Shown: piece by piece, positions 35,690 through 47,490 of the stretch
Position numbering within the stretch: the stretch's first letter is position 1
Layout of the letters: each line of letters begins with the position of its first letter
Source: Nannobrachium achirus
Lineage: Eukaryota; Chordata; Actinopteri; Myctophiformes; Myctophidae
Length of the DNA: 64,000 nucleotides
Direction: 5' to 3'
Assembly (NCBI GenBank): GCA_963921795.1
Contig: OY997659.1
Location: 27,809,290-27,873,289, forward strand
Made by a program: the position numbers and the translations under genes
Notes under the pieces: generated by a model
Told to the model about the DNA's origin: nothing
Seen by the model: the letters and a program-made list of their open reading frames with translations, nothing else
Database searches by the model: none

Positions 35690-35935
35690 ACCTTCCAACG
35701 CCTCTCATAATAGGGCCATTTTAAAACATATCTGAATAGGTGTGCGAATAGCAATGCCGTCAACGTTGTGCTGATGTGGCTTTAATAAATACATGTCTAT
35801 GCAATAACAAGAGAAACCTGGCTGGCCGCACAATGGAGTTAATCCCAAAGAAATAAAATGCTAAATGGGAGCCGGGCACAATGAGGTGGGTGTGAATGAG
35901 ATGATGGATGAATTCAAGCTGTCGGTCCGTCCGCA
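35690..35935. promoter_or_regulatory. Candidate conserved non-coding element
   Basis: Complex, non-repetitive block including GGCTTTAATAAATACATGTC, GGCCGCACAATGGAGTTAAT and GAATGAGATGATGGATGAAT. No coding potential. Confidence 0.3.
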
Positions 35936-37239
35936 CTTTTAAGAGAGACTAGTGATACGACGGCACTGATTTGAGGATGCGATACATGTTCCATTCAGTC
36001 AAAGGTGTTTTGTTGTCAATTGAGGGAAGCATATTGTAAGAAGTACAACAACTGGTGTTGTAAATTGTTATAAGTTGTTTTGTTATGGGCTAATACAGAA
36101 GTAGCCAGACAAGCTATTTTTTGGGGGGCTTAAGATACAATGTTTTTTATTTTTATCTTTTTCTTTTTTTTACTTTCTGTCATGCCAGCATTTCCTTTTG
36201 TGAGGGATATTGCTGTTTGACAAATGGAAACAAATTGCATGGTGTAGGGATCTGAATAGCAGCGAGTTGGGAGTGTCAAACTCGGGCGCTGAAAGACGAT
36301 GGAGGCAGAGCCTCAAGTTTTTTTGTGGGCAACTCAGACCTGACTGATCCCGGAATAAAGTACTTGTTGAGGAGAGGGAGAAAGGAGAACAGGATTTCGA
36401 CAGGCAGCAGTGAAATTAGGAGAATTGACTATGGCGGCTTTGTTCCTATGCTGGTGACATGGGGGGGGGGGGGGGACGCAAGCGAATCCCCAGAGACCAT
36501 GCGCTCAGCCTTTCCAAAGTGACTGCAAACTAAATATCTTGACAAGCTCCCAAGGACTGACATGACTCCCTGTGTAGTGGGAAGAAAAGAAAACAACAAA
36601 TAGCACCTTTTTTTAAAAGGTACATGTGGTGGTGGCACTGTATGTACTTTGAGAGAAAGTTGCTTTTTTATCTTGTTGATGCTATATTTTCTAGATCGTC
36701 ACAACAACCTAGTTAAATCCTAGGTGGTTGTTGTTTTCCCTGTGACTAAATAATTAAAACAACAAGAGTATACAACATGCTTTGTAATTATGGCCATTTC
36801 ACTGTGATCATGTACAGTACATGTTTCAGCAAATAAACAACGTTGAATCCCCATAATAGGAAAACATACAGGGTTTAATACTGACATGTCCTCCTTGTAT
36901 CATGATGTCTCAGCAGTTTAGTGACTATCCCAAATTGACCTTATAGACGCAACCACTAATTCTGCAACAAACTGTAATTATAGGTGACAAGTGTACTTGA
37001 TTGTTAGGCACAGTACACTGTCCTGGCTGTGGTATGGTACAGTATACTACTTTTTAGACTATAGGGCCTGGGGAGTGTGAATAATATTCCACCTCCAGAA
37101 CGGAAATACCTTAAAAAATTATATATTTTTTTGCCTTGAAGTATAGGTACCGCAAAGAATGCCAAACCATTTACTGTGTATAAGTACATGCAGTATTTTT
37201 AAAGTATGAGGTGTTACACTTATGTCGCACCGCAGATAA

Positions 37240-37360
37240 TACTGATATGCCCATATATGTAGTTCTCTGTATCTGTCAGTCCTCGTCGCTTTAATGCCAT
37301 ACTGTATATGGAGATCCCTGGTGCCCATTTATGGGCATCCCCCCTTTTGTGCCAAAATAT
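37240..37360. repeat. CArG-type repeat fragment
   Basis: TATGCCCATATATGTAG, ATACTGTATATGGAGATCCC and CCCATTTATGGGCATCC in succession. All CArG boxes here have drifted from the perfect decamer. Confidence 0.65.
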
Positions 37361-38175
37361 GGAGATTATTCTAGCGCTGCATGGAGCTGACCGATTTGTT
37401 TGGACTGGATACTATGATGACACAGTGAGGTTAGACAACACACTCCATATCTGGGTGTAGCTGCATTGGGAATTCCTCATATTATGCTTATGGCAGAGTC
37501 CAGAGCCATTTAACGAGAGTTGCATCAATCACTTTCATTCATCAGGCCAGGTCTTCTACATACATAACCTTCTATTGGTGAATAGTGACAAATTGCTGAA
37601 CTGGAATTTTACGGAATGCACTGGAGTCTATGGGCGTTTGTCACTATTTCGAGTTACATGAACCACGTGACCAGCACTGTTTTCTGCCCCCGTTTTGGCG
37701 TAACTCTCTAAAACAAGGCTCTGGCTGAGTAATAGTGACAGGAACGTGATGACGTGGTCCTCCCACCCACCCATTAGCCAGTTTTAATATAGGATTTTTT
37801 TTTCTTAATTTTTAGGTTTAAGTGGAAAGAAGAAAACAGGATGTTGTATTGGAAAACATTAAAACGATGATCTTTGGTGGCATTTAACCTGGCTGTGATA
37901 CTTTGAACTCATGAATGTGGTCTGACTGTGGAAAGGCCATCAAATAGGAAACTCTCTGCATGCCTTAGCCCTAAACCCTGGGCATGCTCTGTCACCTTAG
38001 AAAGATGCTGTTTGATTCTTCAGCTGCGAGAGAAACCAGCCAAGTGGTGAGCTAAACAATAGTCGAGGGCTTATCTCATCAGTAAATAAAGCTTATTGCT
38101 TAAAGCTTTAAAGGGGAATTCGTATTGGTGATGTCATCCTTTTGTGGAAGATTGATGGAGCTTGAGGCAGGGGCC

Positions 38176-38355
<180 letters not shown>

Positions 38356-40934
38356 AACTCGGCCTATTTCCTTTTTTCCCAGACGGAGCTTGATATTATT
38401 TAAAATATGTCAAATACATTTTAAGTATACAAAATTAATTTTAAGTACTGCTGAACTACAAATCACAGTCTTAAATTAACTCAAATGCACTTCTTCAAGG
38501 TTTCGTCTGGCTCTGATCGTGGCTTTTATCCTTGGCCATGAGAGCGGCTGCTGTTCCGTGCATGTAAACGCGGAGGAGCTTTGTGGCGAAGGTGGAGACA
38601 GCTTGTGTCCACAGTTATTGTCGGGTCGCATTTGCGTGAGTCCAAGGACCCACTGTGTCTTTTGGGGTTACTTTCTCATCATTTCTCCTAATGTAGAGAC
38701 CCACAGGGTTGGTGGCAAGCTCACAATGCGGCCGTTGTATGGTTACTGTCAGCTCTCTCAAATAAGGCTTCCTGTTCATTAGACTTCTTTTCACCTCGGC
38801 ACAATGCGCCGCCTTTGCAGCAATGGCGAGTCGACGCCCATCTCTTCAATGGCATGTGAATAGTTCTAAATAGTGTTTATGCAAGCCATTGTTGCCTTTT
38901 GTCTGTCCAGTCTTAGTGTGCAGTGATTTGCCTGCTTTTGTAGCCTGGGATACATTATCTTGGCTGTGTGGCTTCAGATGCATGCCTGGCCTTTCAGCTA
39001 GTAAACAGTCTAAAAGTTAACTCCCCATAGACAATTGTGGAGATGCCTGACAAAGTGAGAGTTTACTAACTAACTGGACCTTTCACGTTGCTCTTCAATT
39101 ATCAAGCGGCTTCTGCTTTCCTCTCTGCATGCAGCCTCATGCACAGTAAAATCCTTAATTAACTCCAAAAGAGTTAATTAACTCTCCTGAGTTTAATTAA
39201 CACAGATTTCTCTAAGTCTTCTGTCGGTATGTTACACTTGATATATACTTTTTTTGATATAAATCTAATGCCAAGCTGCATTTTCATTTTAAAGGAGAGG
39301 GAAAAAAGGAAAGAGTAATCAAGTTGCTGCAGTTGGTAAACTTTAGGTACAAAGGGAAATCGTCAGCTTTAATTGAATTCTGAGAGTGTAACAATTGACC
39401 CAATTTAACTTTAGGGTTAAGTTGATACTGAGTAAACAAAGCTATAAAGTTTCCTTCAAAGTCGGTTGTATGTCATTGTCTGTGAAGATCCTTGCGCTTT
39501 ATTTTTAACTAAATATGCATTCCTGTGCTTCTAAACGATAAAAAAATAAATAATATTTGATTGACACTATCTGTTACACATCTGGTGAATTATGTTTGTA
39601 CACTGGGTAGATGTATTTAAGTCCTGTGTCTTTATTCTTCAAACCATCAGTGTGAAAATGAAAGGCTAATGCAGATTGATACCCAGGTGGATAAGCTGAC
39701 ACACATCACAGCCAGAATAAAAGCATACAAACTTCAAAAATATTAAGATAATATCAAAATGATATGGTTTGTGTCATGACTCCCATCGGTGACTTGCAAT
39801 ATGGATTTCTGGTTTTTAACTTAATTGGATCTGTCGATTATTCAAAAAGATAACAAGCAAAGCCACACGTGTTTTGCATTGGTTTCTCTCCTAGTCTCCA
39901 TTATAACCTTGCTATGTATAGCAGTGTACTGCTTTTGTCTGGGGTGCCTTGAGCTGTCACTGCTTCTGTTTGGCAGTAAAGTTTATAGGCTGGTAACTCT
40001 TGGCTAACTTCGGTTGGTAAAGTTGCTAAACTGTTTCGTCATTTGGACGTTGTTGCCAGGCACTTGGGATATATTATTTCTTAAGTTGAGTCAATTTTGA
40101 TCCCAAGATAAGCTCATGTGTTTTTGTCCTCATCTGGAGAATGTTGGCAAGACTTGAAATGTTTCGGACAAAGAAAAGAAAACGTCTGTAAAATGAGAGC
40201 GCGAACGGGCAGCATATCATTGTCTTTATCTGTTTGTAACATTGTTCTAGAGAGCATATACATCACCTCCAGACAGTAACTGATAGGCCTAGCCATTCAC
40301 TCCTTGGATAGATACACAATAGCACAAGATATCTACTGCACAGATTACATTATACTCGGTTCAAAAGCAGTCACAGTCAAGTATGCAAGAACTCCACTGT
40401 GCTGAGGGGGGAAAAAAAGATGCTTTTAATGCCGGCCAGTGATTACAGGTGAGAGATGTAACTGATAGCAGGGCCATTATTGTTCAGAGATTTGGTGTGT
40501 TTGACCCCCCTAAAGCATTCTGCTGCCAAGGGAATTTACAACAAGCAGCAGACCCCGAGGAAAGGAATGTTATGATTGCTCTCCGTGACACTGATACAAT
40601 GTCGCGTTACACACCTATAGCTGGTTCCTAAATACAGGCGAACTGGAGGAGCCGGCATGTTCATGATATGACTGAGTAATATTTCACCACAGGAATATTC
40701 AGGAGAGCTTACAACTCCAGACTAAATAACATATAGGCTTATTTTTCTACTTATATTGATCCCAAATGATCCCCTATTTTGCAGAATTGCCCCTGTCTTC
40801 CAGTTTCCTCAGCAGACCCCAGCAGCCCGCATAGCATAGAGCGGAGCCCATAAGCGTATTGCTACATTAACACTATTTGTTTTGCAGTCAAAAGGGTTTT
40901 TTCTTTTCATTAATGTGTTATTAGTTGTCATTAA

Positions 40935-41613
40935 CCCTTCCAGTGCCAGCCCCTAGAGGGCGCCAAAGAATGCCAGGGTATCTCCCATAGGCAAGCGCAT
41001 TAGCATCCGGGGACTCACGTTGCAGTGACGCGCGTGCTCACGTTCGTGCATGTCATGAAAAGGTCCCGGATGAAAATGGCTACAAAATAGCTATTAGCTT
41101 TTTCTCATTTAAAAGATCATTTTTCGGCGATTTCGCCGTAAATAAACCTCGCGCCGCCTCCCTAAAAACACAATCCAGAGAAAATGACCTTCAAAGATGT
41201 GGGTTTGCATTGGATTCGGTGGCGATTCGCGGCGGCGTTACTCGTTTACGGCCGGCCGGGGGGGGCGGCCGGATCTCGTCACTGGATGGAAAATTTAGGC
41301 CGGGGCTTCAGTAGGCCTCGGATAATTTTATTCATTTCATTAAAAAAGCCGCATTAATTCGGGATCGGCACACTGGACGTCGTACCGCCGGCGGCGCCGA
41401 ACATTCGGTGAACATTGGGGGGCTCAAAAATGTATTTTAAACCATTTTTAATTGAATATATCGTCGGACCATGTAAAATGGCTCGCTGGAAAGCGTAGGA
41501 CGAGCCAGGACCACCCACGGCTCTACAAGCAGCTCAGGGTAAGTAAAATAATTTAAAAAAAATGTATTGGATTGAAATAAAGCCGAACTTGTTCGGGATC
41601 GGCACAATAAGAG
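40935..41613. mobile_element. TTAA-bounded piggyBac-like element, 679 bp
   Basis: Flanked by TTAA at 40931-40934 and 41614-41617. The left end CCCTTCCAGTGCC matches the complement of the right end (CTCTTATTGTGCC) at 8 of 13 positions. It is markedly richer in CpG and GC than its surroundings (GGCGGCGTTACTCG, CGGCCGGCCGG). The phrase TTCGGGATCGGCACA occurs twice near the right end. No transposase frame. Confidence 0.65.
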
Positions 41614-42047
41614 TTAACATACACACGCATCCATGTCTTGGTTGTCCCACACAAGCCGCCACAGTCTCGTAAATCATCTTTTGGGGTGTGCGTTCGGCAC
41701 AACTGCCAATCAAATTGACTGTAGTGGCCAGTCACAGCGAGTCTTTCCCGGGTCTCTGCAAAACACATAACAGCATAACATCTGTTTAGCAGACCACGGT
41801 GGCTCGTGTGGGACAACCAAGGCGTGGATGTGTGTGTAATGACAACTAAATAACAGATTAATTAAAAGAAAAGTAACTTTTGACCGCAACAAATGGTGTA
41901 AGTAGCAATATGCTTTTGGGCTCCACTCCATGCTGTGAGGTCTGCTGGGGAAACTGGACGACACGGGCAATTCTGCTAAAAAGTCATTTGGGATCAATAT
42001 AAGTAGGAAAATGAGCCCATGTTATTTCGTCTGGAGTTGTCCTTTAA

Positions 42048-42204
42048 CCACTTAAACACTCTAGTCTTAGTGAAACGGACCAGAGTTTCTGTAGTTGGAT
42101 CGCTTTTTTTCTGTCTGCACCAAATTTCTTCTCCAAAAAATAGCCGATCTACAAGAGCTTTTAGATCTGTTCTCCCCAGTATAGGGATGCTGGGGTTCAA
42201 GTGG
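42048..42204. mobile_element. TTAA-bounded MITE carrying the hairpin module
   Basis: TTAA at 42044-42047 and 42205-42208. Ends are CCACTTAAACACTCTAGT and GCTGGGGTTCAAGTGG, an imperfect inverted pair. It contains the GATCTACAAGCT module at 42134-42170 (AAAAAATAGCCGATCTACAA then GAGCTTTTAGATCTGTT). Confidence 0.75.
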
Positions 42205-42439
42205 TTAAGCTGCCCGAGTGGGGCAGTCTGTTGTTTTGTTTTTAATTGTCGCAAGCCTTATGCACATGGTGTTGATATTTCATTCCACCTCCATTAGCCC
42301 ACCATGTACGTTCAGTTCATATTTAATGAACTGTGGTCGTATGGTAATTCATTGCTTGCAACAATCCTCCTTGGAGGACTTTCTTTTTTTCTTCTTTTAA
42401 CTAAAGTAGCTGTGTTGACTCGCTTTGCTCCTGGCTGAT

Positions 42440-43150
42440 ATTTCCATTAAGGGCCGTCTTATCAAATAATGAAATAAAGAATCTATTTCTTGCCCAATGC
42501 TATTACCTCCCCCAAATCAAAAGGTTTCCACTGTAATGTCTCGCCTCCCATACCAGTTAATTAACTAGTGTTGCAATACATACTAATGCTACTTTCATGA
42601 GAATAATCCGAGACAATGAACCTGTCTCCTTTGTGTCCTTCTGCAAACCCTCTTAATTAATATCAGCAAATGCAAACCAAAGTTAATTGAAATTTGAACA
42701 TCCCATCTTCCTAGTTTACAATAATACAATCACTGTTGTTTTGTTCCTCTTGTTGTTGAATCACTGTGATAGCTGGTATCATATCACTATTTAGCATTTT
42801 ATTGATCACCCTCAGAGATGCAGCGGAAATAGGAAAGAAAGAAATGTCTTAACCATGAGTAAACACAGGTGGCAATATATGCAACCCGACATTGATTTGG
42901 GCCGAGGCATTAATATTCACACTCCTCCAGATAATCATAGCCAGGTTTACTTGATTTGTTTTCATTGATTAAGTGACATTTCCCCGACTTCTCACATCAT
43001 GGTTATTAATATAGTTTGCATTGATATTATTTCCGCATTAACAACAATTTTCACCAAGTGCGAGAGATTACAAGACAGATGCAAAAGAGTGCCATCTCTA
43101 TGGCAGATAGCTTTAATCAGAGTCCCTTTTGATACAAAATCTTTAGAACC
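42440..43150. promoter_or_regulatory. Strong candidate conserved non-coding element
   Basis: About 700 bp of complex, repeat-free DNA packed with TTAAT/ATTAA cores, for example TCTTAATTAATATCAGC, GGTTATTAATATAGTTTGCA and GATAGCTTTAATCAGAG. It has no reading frame and shows no transposon features. Confidence 0.4.
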
Positions 43151-44017
43151 TTAATCAATCTTTATGGACAAGCTTTTTTCAGCCTGTATGCAAGTTTGAA
43201 TAGCACAGTTTTAAAGAGGCAGCACCCTGCTGTCAGATATATGATAAGTTTTGCAAATTGCAAATCATTCTAGGAATATGAATTAGGCTGCATATCCCTA
43301 GTGGTAATGCTATGCACTTTATATGCAGCGGTCCGAATTTCAGTCGCCTTGCATGCATTCTCTGGATTGTGTATGCCAACCTTATGCCACTTAATGTATA
43401 AGGGGCAGCAATTCCTTACCAACCTCGGATTATGGAAAGATCCACAACAAAGCACGGTTTGGCATACTACTAAACCAAAAGGATTTCTGTATATATATTT
43501 ATTGTTGTGTTGGCCCATATACAGGAATAACAGAACAATATAATAAATAGAACAATGGTCTGCTTTTATAGTCTTTATTCAGTAATATTTCTGAGCCAAG
43601 AACATTTCTAAAGTTAACATTATTTTTTGTTTCCGAGAGACTCGTCACAGTCTGTCATTCTGTATTTGCATTCATGTCCGATTAACAATTGTGACATATT
43701 CCTAAGATCGCGCTCCTAGCACTATAACCACCCACCATGGCAATTAGCTGTCAACTAAGCTAATGAGCGTAACATACATGGCTGATGCAAGCCAGTCAAA
43801 TATCAAGCTGTATCCCCGTTTACCCTGCAGTTCCACTGTTGAGGCTGTGTGTCCATGTATAGACCTACTGTACCAGCCTCAGTGTTCAATCGTTTGGTTG
43901 CTGCTCTGGATTTTGCAGCCTCCTTGACACCATCCTTGTGTTTTAAGCTTAATTATACATTTTTGCACGGCATTGAGTAACACCATCATATGGCAGAAGC
44001 TTGGAGATCCTTCGGGT

Positions 44018-44310
44018 AAGAGGTTTGGTATAGAGGGGGGAAAAGAGCAGACCAAGTACGGAGTAAAGTCAAGTTTACTAAGCATTGATGATTTATTTTA
44101 AATGGTTAAATTGTCAGAAAATACATGCACACCCCCCCCCCCCCCCCCCCCCCATTTAATTGACACAACAGTGACGATAGTGCTGTGAAACAAGTCAATG
44201 AAGCTATCTATGTAATCTAAGGAAAAGTTTAATCTGCAACACAATTTTATACAAGGTCCCTACTTCATCTCTCTCTCAGCTAAGGGGTCCTTGGGCTGAA
44301 AAACATTCAA
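44018..44310. repeat. Dispersed repeat, copy 1
   Basis: Contains GTTTGGTATAGAGGGGGGAA, AAGAGCAGACCAAGTA and CTAAGGGGTCCTTGG. A second copy is at 47,310-47,490. Copy 1 also holds the C run. Confidence 0.75.
44132..44153. repeat. Poly-C run, 22 bp
   Basis: Uninterrupted C homopolymer. Its exact length is likely to be unreliable in sequencing. Confidence 0.9.
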
Positions 44311-47309
44311 TGCCCCTGATATAGTGTGTGTGTATATATATTGTAAGTGCTTATACAGTATGACACTGATCTACATTTCTCCACGCGTGAGACAAGCGAG
44401 GCTTATCAGTGGGGAAATGGATTCCGACATAATTCAGTGGGGCCGCGGCCCGTCTCAGTGTCTTTAAGTGTATTAGTTGTATGGTGAGAGTCACAGGGGT
44501 TATCTGCACTGATAGCCTTTAATGTGTAAAGCTGACATGTTCAAGTAATCACACTGACCTTCACTCCGCTCAGGCGTGTTATCATCGGCTAGAAAGAACA
44601 TGGCATAACAAAGAGTAATAACTTGAAAATGCCTGAATACCTTTTGCAGATTCGCAGATATATAGCAGACCAGGAGATTTGGGGGGGGGGTGCATAGAGG
44701 GCAGCACAATTTTACCAGAGGACTAAGAGGCACTTGCGGCAGTACGCACTGCATTGGATGGAAGGGAAAATAAGTACATAATAAGTACAAATCCATATTA
44801 TGGGTTTGTTCAGGTTACTGTGCTTTACCGTCATTGACATTGGCCAGGAATATATAGATCCACTGGAGGTTTTTCAGGTGAGATGTCACTTGACTGTTGC
44901 TTTGGACTAAAAGGTCTTTATCCCCAACAGTATCAAAAAGCAAGGTAGGGGGGGTTAAACCCCGGGCAGTTTTACAGCATGATTGCCAACAAATCCAACA
45001 AACTATCTGTTCTCCTTATTTCTAAAAAAGCCATTGATCATCGGGGCATAGCCAATATGGAGGTTAATCCATTCCACTGTCTATGCTATAGGCTGCTTAT
45101 GGAAGCACATTTGCTTAGGGCAGCCATGCAAATTATTACTTACTGCCCTGTAAGCTGATAACACAAATTAGATACCCATTAAAGTTGAACAATGTATATA
45201 GAATGAAGGAAGATTGCAAGTGATACCTGAAGGGATGCTTAAGTCATATGGCATTAAAATATGCCTCGTGCTTGCAAACTTTAAAAGTGGAGGAGATGTT
45301 TATCCCTGGGACTGAAGGATGCATAATGGTAATCTGGTATGCACAGAAGCAGCTGCCAGGTGGAGGATAGCACACTGCATGTTTATGAATAGAAATCATT
45401 ACAGGGACGGGGGAGCATGCCGGCATGGACCAGTGACACTCAACTTTTTTTTTTCTCTCTTTTTTTATCATCTCCCTCAGTGTGTACACCACAGCACTTA
45501 AAATTGTCATGTACCTAAACTGTGGGCGCCGCACGGTTTAGCTTTTGGTCACTTTGTGGCTCGCAGCACCGGTCGTTTTCGTCCGAAGTCGATTGTCGAG
45601 TCAGACACAGGTGTTTTAAGAGAGGTATTTGTTAAAGTTCCTCTGACTTTAAAGTCCTGACCTGAATGTGGTGCTGGTGGGGGTTGAACAATGAGGCTGA
45701 TAACACGATCCTGCCACCTGAGGGGCCTGCATGTGAAATCCGTGCGCTGAGAAACACGCCGGCTCTAACAGCAGTGCCACAGCTCCACTGGGCCTCAACC
45801 CGCACCAGCCCTGGGTTCCTATCAGATGAGCCACTTTAATTAACGTGCCAAACTACTCCTGGGGTGGGTTCTCCGTCTTATAGAATGGTGACTGGGTACA
45901 GGTCTATAAGCTGTTTGGTGGCATAGTCGGGCGAGAGAGAGCGAGGAAGTGCTCCGGGTGTGTTTGGGAAACCCTGACAGATACCACTTTTGAGTTCTCT
46001 GTTGTTTTCCTTTTGAGCCCCCTTTTCTCTCTCTGCACGGCTGGCTGGAGTGATAGTTAGGGATTCATCTTAAAGCCTCCCCCTTTTGTCTGACAGACCG
46101 TGGAGTCAGCAGTTATTCTTTCGACTGACGACTTTCAATGCTCGCCGGTGAAAGTGATGAAGCTGAAACACAAAGGCAAATTAAGGCTACAAAAACACTC
46201 GCCATTGTCCCATTGTGGAGGGTCACAAATCGTCGAGTAAAAAGCCACACAGCGTGGTCGAAATGTATTCGCCTCTATCCCTCTCTCTGCCCCCCCCCCC
46301 CCTTCCCTCCCCCTCTCTTTATATTCATTAGATTCATTATAGGTCACAAAGGATTGCCAACAAAACAGCTTGTGATTTTAGTTGAATCCATCCCCCTCTG
46401 AGGCCTGCAGGGAAATTAAAGTAGGTGACTATCACTGGAGGGAAGCAGACTTGACACATCTGAAGCTTTTCAGTGATGCTAATAGCCAAGCGTATCCAAA
46501 ATACACAGGAGCTGACCCCAAACAGATTGCAGGGGTTTAAATCATTAGTTTGCAAATGAAGCAAAAAAAGTACACTGGTTCTATGGCGGAGTCAGCCCCC
46601 TCTGAACCTTTGATTATAGAGTTTGTCAACTCCCCTTTCTCTTCATACCCCCCCACCCCCCACCCCGCCCACTCACCATCACGAAATTAATAAAGAACAC
46701 ATAGCGACACTTTGGAAATGCTCGCATCTCGAGCACCTGTTAAACAAAATGCACTTAAGGCGGGAATCAAATTTGCAGACAGGTTCAAATTGGTGTAAAA
46801 TCTTCATTTAGATGATGTCCCCGGGGCCTGCTTATTACTTGAGATTTATATAGCATTAGTTCTGCCTCGCAAATGTGGTGCACACCATTCCACCTCAGTG
46901 AAATATGAAGAGGTTTGATAACAGATTCTCTCATTAAAAAAAAACTAAACCTTTTAAAGGTTCATTAATGGAACTTGTGGCGTACAGCGCTGACATGTTC
47001 TGTGTTTGTGCCCCTGAGTGCTGGATGCAGTACAGTGTACCCTGTAAAATCCTGAGTGTTCATCAACTCTTGAGAGGGTACAAATGAACACAAAAGGATC
47101 CCTTTGTGCACCCTCAAGAGTTACATTGATACGCAGGGTTGTACAGTGTAAGTGAGATGCTGCTGTGGCTCATATGGAGAAGTTGCTGAGAAGCATAACA
47201 CACGTCAAGGGTCTTCTACAGGGGGTCCTCCAAATCTTTGTGTGATAGATACTTTTTTCTCCTTTTTTATATTAACCACCTGAATCCTAGTGTCCTAACC
47301 TGAGAACTA

Positions 47310-47490
47310 GCCGTTTGGCATAGAGGGGGAAAAGAGCAGACTAAGTACAGAGTGAAAGTTCAAGTATGATGATTATGCTGTCAAACTACCATATGGAATC
47401 TATGAACAGGTTGTGGGCGTCCCTGCTTCATCTCTTTCTCAACTAAGGGGTCCTTGGCTTGAAAACGTTGAAGAGCCCTGCACTAGACTC
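47310..47490. repeat. Dispersed repeat, copy 2
   Basis: Contains GTTTGGCATAGAGGGGGAAA, AGAGCAGACTAAGTACAGAG and CAACTAAGGGGTCCTTGG. Just upstream (47,065-47,125) is a CAACTCTTGAGAG / CTCAAGAGTTAC inverted pair also seen at 5210-5252. Confidence 0.75.
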
